Assembly (NCBI GenBank): GCA_934045905.1
Contig: OW203764.1
Location: 25,160,954-25,224,953, forward strand
Length of the DNA: 64,000 nt
Reading direction: 5' to 3'
Origin: Leuctra nigra
Lineage: Eukaryota; Arthropoda; Insecta; Plecoptera; Leuctridae
Shown in pieces: positions 24,701-36,700 of this stretch; position 1 is the stretch's first letter; every line of letters starts with the position of its first letter. Made by a program: the position numbers and the translations under genes. The notes below the pieces were generated by a model that had not been told where the DNA came from, did no database searches, and was given only the letters and a program-made list of their open reading frames with translations.

Positions 24701-27700
24701 TAATACAAAGTAGGGCATGTGGAACTGGTAACAATTTGTGCCAACGTTATTGGTTTATTGATGCAATTTTTAAGAAAATTTGAATACACACGTGACAATT
24801 TAAAATTATCTAAAGTAGGTATATTATTAAAACACAGTTAAAATCATAGAGTATACCTACCATGAGATGCTTTTACTACGTCTACCTATTATTATATATT
24901 ATAGGCTACTTCTACGACTACTATAACTACTTCTAGAACTTTCAAAGTAGTGCCTTTATTTATAAAAAGTTGAGTCGCAAAGCTCCTCTCCCCTCTTATT
25001 AGTGTCAACAAATTTGCATAATGTAATCTTTATAACACCTTCACACATTTGCTTTGTAACACAACATTTCCATACGTTACTGACCCTCACAAATGTCTCA
25101 ATATTCATACCTAATACAATAAATACAGTTATCTCTCGTTTTATAACAGAAAAAGACCGCTGATAATCAACAAACTGACCTGTTTCCGTGAAAATGTCTA
25201 TCAGGAAGTGATTGCAAGCATACAATAAAGAAAATAAAAACTGTATCAGTATCGCATTCAAGGTGAAAAGACAACTGTGCAAAAAGTAACGCCATTGACA
25301 TTTGATATCAATTAAGTTCCACCTGTTAGTCAAGAACTAAAGGGACAGAATCACCTCCGTGAGTTGTTACAAATACAATACTCCCTGTGGCATTGAAGTG
25401 CCGCTTGATGATCTTGACATTGGCCTGGATAAATCATTGGATAATTATTGTCAATCACAATCATCACAATCATCATCATCGCTCGCTATTACACTCGATA
25501 TAACAATGTTTGATTGAAGGAAGGCGTCATTGGCTACGCAATCGAGCCGAGCGGATTCTGAAGTTATTACATGGAAACGGATGGAATCAAGTGATAAGTG
25601 AGCATTTGTCATGTGTACTGATGGTGAATTTGCTGATGAGCAAAACGTGGGTAGAAGCAACGATAGAAGGTAGAAAGTTTTAATTTTAAAGTAGTTTTAA
25701 AATATTTCCGAGATGATTGGCATCATAAAAGTTAATTAAATATGTACGTCTCAATGGTGAGCATTCAAATCGAAGGGTTGAAGTAAACCCAACAAATCAT
25801 GGTGGTCCCAACCGATTGGCACATGTAGGTATGTCAAACTTCCGCTTGATCAGGAACAAGTCTGCTACATGGGATCACATACATCCGAAAGCGACCCTCC
25901 TGCCCCCCTCCATAAGTATGTATTGTTTTCACTTCTGATATTCTTCAATTTATGTAATTAATTCGTTTCACTTTGTTTCATGTTTGTCTGGAGCCTTGAT
26001 CAAAACATTGCTCCATGTTTTTCACCAGGCGTGTAGGAACTAAATTCGCAAGGGGGGAATGATGTTACAGAAGAACTTTAGCTGGAGATATTATCAACTT
26101 TGAAGACAATGGGGGGGGGGGGGGGGGGGCTCGCCAGTAATATGCGGGCTTGGGGTGCACAGCCCCGGAAATTTTTTGAATTTCATTCATGAATCTGGTG
26201 CGATTCTACACAATTTTAACACTTTTTAAGCAAATCTTGACATATTGTGAGAATACAAGGAGGAGAATTGAACCAGGGGGGGTAGGAGATCCCCCCCCCA
26301 TCCTACGCATCTGTATTTCACGGTGGAACCTCCAAGGTGATCAGACTTTCCATGAGGTCTAATCGTGTCTTTCTATCACCCTCACAGATTTAATGATGGG
26401 GATGATGTCTCGACTTGACTCTACTCAATGGTTATCGCAATTAAAATGTAAATTTATTACAATAAAGCTCTGCGTTGTTTGCATGGGAACGAGAAAATTG
26501 AGAAAATTATTCCAAGCTCCTGTTTCATAATCGATTTTGTATATCTTTCCATCCAAGTATTATGATTGAAGACTTGACCTAAATAAAGGAGATGCGTTGA
26601 TATACGCTTGAGAGAAATCAATCAATGGATTACACTTGATTTGTTTATCTTTTGTGCAGTTTGCAGTTTAAGATAAATGCACGAACGACTATAATAATCT
26701 GTAATAACAATAATATAAGTCTTACTCTTCTAAACAATGGTGGACAAAGAAAGTAGATTTCACGATTGAATTCAAAAGGCATGCAGCATTTATTGATTTT
26801 AAAAGTTGAAGATCATTAAATATTAATTTTTTTCTAAATATTATGACTTTTATGAATTTCGCCTTGAAAATATACCAAAAAAAGTAATAAATGTCATCTA
26901 TACAAACGAGATGCATAATATTTTACATTTTATAATGTTGGTTTGGTTTAATACGATTGGCATATTTATTAAACATACTCCATTCCAGTATGTGTATCTC
27001 TGAAACTCTCTTGTAAAATGGAATCATGTCACTGACAACACATTCTGCGTAGCGCATCGTCTTCACACAAATGCAAAGTAATGACATGGAAAACCGCTGA
27101 CCATCTATATTCATTTGAGTGTGAAAGGAAGAGAGTGATTTCGCCACTGCTCATGGTCATGCTCCTCTAATGTTTCAATTCATCTCCTCTAGATCAATTT
27201 GCTAATCATTGTTCAGCTAACTGCAATTTCCTGTGTGTGTACGCTGTATTGTACACCCAAAGTTAAATGAATGCCTTTTATAATGTACTAGAATATTGAT
27301 AATATTGTATTACATAATATAGTTTTTCAAATTCGAACACGTTTTGGAACTATCGACATGAATGGCATTGAAGTTTTAAAACTATTTGATAACGCCATTG
27401 TCGTCAAAATAATAATAGTGTGATAATATTCAAATTATCGATAAGACAAGAATTTATATTTCACTTAAAAAACGGAACTGATATTGATATTTAGTAGCAA
27501 ATTTCAAAACAATACTTCGTAACGACAAATTAGTACTGTGTTTTTAACACTGGATCAAGATTTTATGACACGTATGTCCGATATGAAACTTTTGTAGTAA
27601 CCGATTTTATTAACCCTCAAGTGTGAAAATTCCTACAGGAAAATCTAATGATTGATAAAAAGAAAAGTCAGAACTAATTTCCTCTGTGGTATTTCCGAGC

Positions 27701-30700
27701 ATGCAAGATCCACTTGGTGAACCGTAATATTTGAATGATCAGATTTGATTGATTATTGCATGATCCAAATGGATGACCTACATAGGTTAAAGGCCAGAAG
27801 GAAATCTGGATTAACATTAGTTATGCAGCGCGCGCTCTTAGCTGTCAATCAATCGATCAAACAACTAGTGACATCATCTATAATTACCTACCATGTTACA
27901 TGATTCTCTTGCGGTAATTTCATTATTCGAAATAGGAATCAACCTGTTGAGTCAACCTGTGCTAGACACGATTAGGAGGTATACGTGCAGAGTTTTTAAA
28001 TTTTACGAGTTATAAATTAAAAATGTACATAACTATTTGATCCCAGAGACTATTTGACTATTTGACAATTTATTTAAAAAATCAGCCATTATTTATTGAG
28101 AGTGGCATATACCCAGGAATACATTTGGGGGTGGGGACAATTTGGCTAAATATTTTTAAAAAAAAAAGACTTTGTTGGTCGGCTTACGTAGCGGTATAGG
28201 TATAGAGGGTCGTTTTGGTGCACATTTGAAGTATAAAACGGCAGTATTTAATTTTTTTTTAAATTTTCTTCCATCATTTCACAATAATTTACTTGGATGT
28301 TTTATAGTTATAGTTGTGATTAGACTTCATATGAAATTTTATTGTGTCTATGTTTCGGAAACTACAGATTGTCTTCTGATAATAATTGAACGTCAATGGC
28401 AATTTTTTGTTATCAAAATAATTAATAATCTATCCTACTTCCTGGTACAATTGATTGGAATTGAGCAAATGTTATTTCCCATTAACATAATTATTTCGAT
28501 AAGATGACCAATCACATGCAACGAAGATCACATCCAATGAATATTTATCCATCACACATCAACGTGTTGATTCTACCACGTGACTTGATGTGGATTAACG
28601 ACGCTGTCTCCGCAGGCGTCGCGTCGCTGGCTCAGCTGTCCAAGTTGTTTTTCAGCGTCTCGACGCCATTAGACGTCGAGACGCACGTCGACTATTCATG
28701 AGAAAATGAATAGAAATGACTTCGTTCTTCGAGAATAAAATTATATATTTAATCCAGTAGTTATTTGCGTCTAAATCTTCAAGAAAAATTTACTGAGCTT
28801 CAAGAAAGAATTATGGAAGGGTGTGTTCATTGAATATTTTCAAATCGCCTCAAGACTGTACTGAATTCTTTACGTATTTGTAATAAGAAATTACGTATTA
28901 TGTATTCTGTTTAATTTTCAAATATAAATTTTAGACAAAATACAATTTTTTTAAATCAGTTTTGATAAGGGAGCACAGCAATAATACTTCAAATATATTA
29001 ATTTTCAGAGTATAGTAGTATATATTTTTTTAAGAAACCCCCTATAAATAATGCATAAATTATAAAATTATTACTTCCAGACATGAAAGAAGAAGCAGAT
29101 CAACGGTGTGAAGACATCACAGCCAAAGGACAGCTACGTGAAAACAATATAAATTGAGTAACATCATTTACTCTTAGACTCAGCTTTTTGTAAATTAGGA
29201 AAACATTTCCCCTTTTATCTTTATCTCCCCGCCCCTAAATTACAAAATACCTGTACACCAAGTACGCCACTGTAATGAGGCTCGTCTTCAATTGCGACAC
29301 ATGGCTATAACATTTCGTTCTAAGTACTGTTTTATTTGACATAGGTATGTTTCCCCGTAATCCAAACAAGTGAAATGCTAATGAGGAACGTGAAGCGATA
29401 AGATAATTCAATTAGTCTGACGAAACTTCAGCCAATTCTGACGAAATTAATATTTGCACGTGGTAAGTATGCGGCTTCTTCAACCGGAAGAAATAAAATG
29501 CTTTTAGGTATTCGTTCACCGGTACGCCACTGATCGCTGAAAATGAGACATGCCTTGACTTTGATATTTAGCAAGACCTTGAATGGCAGCCTTTGATTTG
29601 GTCGCCAGCCTCTCATAAAACGACTTTTTTATGTTTTTACATGGCGATAATAGTTGGTTAAGTTTAGTTACCGAACGAGTGGAATATTCCAGGACTGGAC
29701 AATAAGAAGTACAGTACCTAGCAAAAGAATAACCACATATTGTGGTGTGTACGTGTGCAAAAAGAGCGCAAACTAGAAGAACGAAATTAGTCTGTAAGTT
29801 TTAGGAAGGAAATGGCTAGTTCCTCTATAGATAAGAGAATGAATCGGACGACAGTAACAATTCAGACTGCAAAAAATGCTGGGTGTTTACTTTGAACAAT
29901 TGTCAACAACGAGTGGGGTCAGTACTTGGAAGGGTGACCGTGGTCGGGGTTGGTATGACGACCTTCCTCCTCCAGTCTTTCGAGGACGTAGGTTGTGGAG
30001 GCTCGTGCTGTAAATGTTACACCCATCTTTCGACAGGAGCTAAATGCGTATGGATTATACTTTAGGTTATGCTAATTTATTTTTCAGGTGAGTGTAGTTC
30101 AGGGTTCAGTTCGACAATGTAAAATGTGTATATATATGCCGAAAGCAAACGATGCAAAGTAAATAATGAGGCATAACAAAATACAAAGTAAATATCAGCC
30201 AATACAATGCAATACTATGTGTCATGAACTCAGTTATTTATTTAAACAAACTTACGTACATTATTTTGTTTGAGAATTGCATTGAATTTGTCAGTGGCTG
30301 TACCATTTCAGCACACAGCTTCCAGGTTGCATTATGATGAAATAAAAATAAATCGGTTTAAGGCGGGAGCAAAACTACAAAGATGAAATGCCAATACCAG
30401 CTTGGTTTGCAAACCGGATAAAACCGGATTTTCTAAAGAATTCATCGCGTAATATAATGACCCAAGTCTAGATGGTCATAAAAAGACAACCAGCAGCTAT
30501 TTCGAGTTGTCCTTGAAAACAAAGGCAACCAGTTTTTCAATCAATCCAATTAACAGTTAAATAGACAAAAGTATTTAATATTATAGCGTTTATTCGTGCG
30601 GAACTTCCGCTAAAATTTAAAAAGCTGTTTTTTTTCGGTAAAAAAGTTGAATATAATTTCCAATACTAAAATAACTATTAATACATCCAGCATTGTATTT

Positions 30701-33700
30701 GTATTTGTATTTGTTTATTTGTAACCTTTGACCCTCTTCCGAGGAAATTGGTACATTCATGTTATATATTCTATATATATGACACTCTTATTTTAGTAAT
30801 AATTTAATTCTAATGAATTATAATATACATTCAAACTTAGATTTGGTATTTAATATTCAATAGAATACTGAATATGACAGAGTTGATGGCAGTCGCCATA
30901 GGGTTAAAATAAAATATATTACAGAAACATTTACAGTTGAAAATAAATTACAGAATATTATACAATAATGATACATATTGTGATTACACTTGGTTTATTC
31001 AAAGCTACAACTGATAGGGAGACATATTTTAGGTGAAACCTTTTTCGGCGAATTCGTCAATCGAATAAAAACTATTGTTCATGAGGTATCTTTTAATTGC
31101 AAATTTGAATTGAGTTAATGGTAGATCTCTAATGTGGTTTGGGAGTATATTAAACAGTTTGGCTCCGCTGTAGCGCAGTCCCTTCTCAAACAGTGCTGTT
31201 TTATGTTTATCAACGTCAATGAGATACTTGTGTCTGGTATTGTATTCATGAGAGGTTGAAACATATGTTTGGGGGTTACATTTGACAAACATGAGTACTT
31301 TATATATGTATGTAGATGGCATGGTTAGAATTTGAAGGTCCTGAAATGTTTCCTTGCAACTGGGCATTATCATGACGTTGGAATTTAGATTTGATTTAAT
31401 TGATACAGAACGCCAGTTTGATTTTATTATAATTCGTATAGCCGTTTTCTGAATTTTAAAAATTAGGCTATTATTTTTTGAGTTTCCCCAGTATTCTATT
31501 CCATAACTCATAATTGAATGGAAATATGAGTGGTATACTGATTTGAGTGTGTTAAGGTTTGCAATTTTTGATATATTTCTTAAGGCGTAACATGCAGAGC
31601 TTAATTTTTTTGCAAGCTTTTGTATATGATCCTCCCATTTCATTTTACAGTCAATATGAACTCCTAGAAATTTTGCACTATCTGAGAAAGCTAATGGCCT
31701 GGATATAGAATTTATATTTAAAATATCTCCTCCTTTATTATTGAAATGAACTAAATTCGTCTTGTTTTCATTAAGTAGAAGTTTGTTTGCTATGAACCAG
31801 TTGTTAAGAAGATTGACGATATGATTGGCTGCGAGTTCCAAATCCGTGTTGTTTTTTGCTGTTACAATGGCACTGGTGTCATCCGCAAAAAGAATGATTT
31901 GAGCTTCGGTTACATTTACATTTAATGGGAGGTCATTTATGTACACAAGAAAGAGAAGGGGTCCTAAGATACTTCCTTGTGGGACCCCGCAAGTAATTAG
32001 TTGACTATCTGAATAGTGTGATTCTAATTTTCCTGTGTTTTGGTTTTGGTATTTGATTTCCACTAGTTGTTGCCGTTCTTCTAAATATGATTGAAACCAT
32101 TTATGTGCTACTCCCCTAACCCCATAATGTTCTAATTTATCTAATATGAGTTTGTGGTCAACTAGGTCAAATGCCTTTGACAGATCACAAAATATGGCCA
32201 TTACTTTTTCATTTTTGTCTATTGATTTGAGGATCGTATTAGTTAATTCGTATATTGCAGATGTCGTATTCCTATTTTGCCTGAAACCATGTTGTTCGTC
32301 ACATAGTTGTTGATGTTGGGAAAAAAATTCTAGAAGTCTATTATACATTATACGTTCAAATATTTTGGAGAATACAGGGAGCATTGAAATTGGCCTGTAG
32401 TTTTCTAATGTTGTCTTAATCCCACTTTTATAAATGGGAATTATTTTTGCATTTTTTAGTTTATTGGGAAAGACACCCGTTTCGAAAGATTTGTTTACTA
32501 GATATGCTAGTGGTACACTGATATATTTTGAGCTGAGTTTTACAATTTTGCAAGGGATGGTATCAATATCAGTAGATGTTTTGTTTTTCAAGTGGCTAAG
32601 GATTCTGTGTACTTCTACATCTGCTGTTGGGTGAAGATACATTGAGTTAGATGTTTTAGGTGTCGACTCGACTAAAATTTGCTGAGCGGTGTCTTTTGTT
32701 GATGGGCGTGAAATTTTATTCAAATTGTTAGAAATGTTAATGAAATGAGAATTGAACTTATTGGCTAATATATCGGGGTCAACTGTTACTGCACTGTTTT
32801 CAATAATTTTAATATTGTCGTCAAGTTTTCTGTCCTTACCACACTCCCTTTTTATTATGTTCCAGGTTGTTTTTATTTTATTATCTGATTGTGCAATTTC
32901 TTTGTCTATTTGCATCTTTTTTGCCGATGTCAACACTCTTTTATATATTTTCTTGTACTTTTTATAAAAGTTTCTTGTATTTTGACTATCATCATTATTA
33001 TATTTACATAGTAGATGCAGAAATTTTAATGTAACACAAGAGATGCTAATACCTGGAGTTATCCAATTTTTCCATGGTTTCTTAGGAACGGTTAATTTTA
33101 ACGGAAATGCATCATTGAAGTATGACAGAAATTTGTCATGAAATATTTCATAGCTCTCCTCATAGCTCTCCTCCTCTCCTCGATTCATACCTTGAATCGA
33201 ATCACGTATAATTGAAAATTCCTAAGAAATCCAACTTTAGCGAGATTTTGCGTCAACGAAAGAAAGTGGTATTGCATAGCTGCATAATGGAGAAAGTGAA
33301 TGAAAACTGTAGAGGCCGTCGAACGGCTGGGACATAGACAAGGCCGTCAGAAGGCCGGTAGTTCCCCCCCATGTTTCGTGTTCTAGTGCACACACCTTCC
33401 ATTTCCAACACATGTCAATCACACGAAAACCTTCGATTAATTCAACACCTGAGTAACTGTACTTTAATTCATATGAATATGAAGCAATGAATAATTAACA
33501 GGTGCATGGACAGTACAAAATATTATTTTTTGAAGTTGGTGTAACTACTTGCTTTCTTGTCTACATTACAGGGGCCCAGTATTGACAGTATGATAAAGAA
33601 TGGCGCCTTTTATTTAAAAAAAAACGTTCTGAGCTTTATGTACTTGGTTGAAAGCGCTATTAGAGCTTTTCGCCCAAAGTTACGACAGGAAAAGCCTAAA

Positions 33701-36700
33701 CATGGAGCCCTGGCGACCGAGTCTTGTCAATTTATTATTCTATTTTTTTTTTGTATTTTGATATATGATTTTTGATTTTAGTTTCACAAGTTTTGAATAC
33801 GATGTGCTTTGATGAGCAACAGGTGGCTACTTGCGCCATGTAGAACCAAAACTTTATATATTTTTTTCTCAATTGCGTTTTACAATAATCTAGTAGACCC
33901 GTAACAGTTGGCATACTTATTGGCCGGTCCAAAATTTTAACAAAATATTTAAAAATAGTTTGTGTACAGACAGGCACATGTTGTACATAAAATGAATAAC
34001 TTTTTACCGGTTGTTGACTTGATCTGTTGTTTTTAAGAGCAAGTAACCCAGAATCTGTGCCACTCAGTTTAGCAGTATTTAGCCTAGTGCCAAGTAAGTT
34101 AGGGCCCGGTCAAAATATCAACATCTAGTATATTATTAGATTCCTAGAGAACTTTTTGGCGCACCATGCGTGAAGATCTCGTAGTTTATTGGACTTGAAT
34201 GTAACCTGAATACTACACGTAATCTCTGACTATCCATGATTAAGTGAGATTATAGCTGAATGCCGCCAAATTATGTCATTAATTACATTGTGAAGGTAAA
34301 GTGATAGTGGATATGTCGTTACTACCGGTTTGTACGAGATATTATCAGAAGATGTCATACTTATTACATTACATCCTTGTGTCTACATTTGTCAGATATC
34401 GCGAAAGATTTGATAATCAATAAAGCCACTTCAAGGAATCCAAATGTGCTAACGTTATCGTAACTACAGTATGGAACTTGCAATACTATACACTTATTGA
34501 AAAATGTTATTTCATTTACTTCATTTACTGTTCGTTTATCTACAAAACTGCCACAAACTACCAAAACCTGACACTGTCATCCCGATGAGGTGTAGTTTGT
34601 GGCAGGGTTTGGCAGGGTAAACGCCTATCTTGTATGCACATAAAAGTCGAAATTACACGTAACAATTGAATCAAGGCCCATGATAAAGCTTTGGCTAAAC
34701 AATCTACAAAAGTTTTACTGACATTTTTTAATTCAATTTGACAGTGTCAAAAGTCATGTTTCTATTTATTTCTATTCAATTGAAATTTTGACTTAGTTGC
34801 CTAGATCCTGTGTTTAGATTTGTTAATCATGTATTGATATTGATTCTTGATGAAGCACTGCATGTGCATTTCAGGCTTTAAACTCGGATTTAGAAACTTT
34901 CAATTATGGGAATAGCCCACAAAAATGTTAATGATTAAGTACTGCATTTGAAATAAAATCCCATTTTTATGTTTAATTTCGCAGGTCAAACAAATGAACA
35001 TGGAACAGGAACTATACACCAAATTGTATCTACCTTTCTTCATTCCAGTTTAATCCACCATTAAAATTGCTTAACATCTTTGATGACGATGTTCTAACCG
35101 CAAAATAAACAGCTTTACCTTCGGCTCTTGTTATCATAAAATATACAAATATAAACGCATAAACACTTCAGTGTTGAGAGATCAATATATTTTAATTAAT
35201 TTCTTTCCACACACATGTACGATACATAGAGAGGAAGAGTTCGAGCGTCCAACGCATCTGCCAAGTCGCATACCGCAGCAGTTTGTGTCTCTATTTATAC
35301 CTCAGTTGCAGTCCTCTAATCATTGTTGGGCGTTCCTTCCACTATACACAAACGCACGTGGGACTCGAGCAGCTATCAGACACCAGCGCGATTCTTCGGC
35401 AGTCTAGTGGTTATTTTCCATGACGTAACACATACACACCGGCATGCCGAGCCACGGCGGCAGGCAGGATTGCGAAGCGACAGACTTTGAAGAGCAGATG
35501 GTGTCTTTTTGCTCAGCGGGTATAAGAAGATAATAAAAATAAACAGGGGAGATTATTATGTGATGCAATCTTTGGCGCCCATTGAGTAAGAATTATTGAG
35601 CTATTTTAGGCAGCGTCATAATCGTCATAGTTTCATTAATTAAGAGTGCGTAGTTTAGTTTTCGATGACAAAGTATTGGTTACATTCTGGTTGCAAAGTT
35701 CAAAGGTAAAAATTATGAATTCAGAAACTAGAATTTACTTATGCACATGACATTGAGTATGGAACTTTAATTTTGCATGCTCATTCTTCGTCACAACTCA
35801 CAATCTGTAACGAGCCATAAATAAAAACCATTTGCAATTACTTCATAGTCAATGTTGACTATAGCACGGATTCAAGGGAGTGGAGGGGGTGGCGCTCCCC
35901 CCCCCCCCCCCTCCCCAATAATCACAGTACAACTACAAAATGCAGAAGATGCAGATTTATTGCTTTCCACTACATACTGTCCCCGGGTAGAATTCAGGGA
36001 AAAACAGTATTTTTTTAAAATTCGTTATTGAATTACTGGGGCTAGATTCGCAAAAAGTATTCGGCTAAATTGCAATATGTTCAGTATTATCTTTCATTTG
36101 GCATGGTATGCCAAATGATACTTGATACTTGAGTATCATACTATGATACTTTTTGTGAGTCCAGTCCAAGGGGTAAAATCAAAAATATATGCGTGACTCG
36201 GAGTGATTCACGAATTTCATCGTGAGTGTGCGTGAGTGTGCATCTTCATGAAAATGTGGTGCGTGAGTGTGCAATGGTTTCACTCGCGCGTGAATCGCAT
36301 CACGCGTGATAGTGCGTACGTGACTCTAATGTGTGCCTTGAGTTGAAAACTACATTTGTTTGTCGTCCACAATTCCTTTGGCATGAACTCAAATTAAAAA
36401 TAATTGGCATCAATACTGCTTTTCCATCAGCATGTAGGTATGGTGATTATGACAGTGGGCCAAATTAATTGTAATATCGTGTATTATTATGCGTAAGCTG
36501 TCACTACGTGCGAGTGTGCGTGAGTGTGCAAAATTGTCTGCGTGAGTGTGCATGAGCGCGTACTATGTAGAAAACTGCGTGCGTGAGTGTGCATGATACA
36601 AACGACTTCGTGATGTAACCCGACGTAAGAGAATTGGATATCCTATTCTTACGAACGTACCAACGCGAATGGCCTTGAGACATTTTGATGTTGGGGGCTG

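Noticed and set aside
29917..29940. A functional 5S rRNA gene
   Set aside because: Only the 3'-half core matches; the 5' half and terminal stem are missing.
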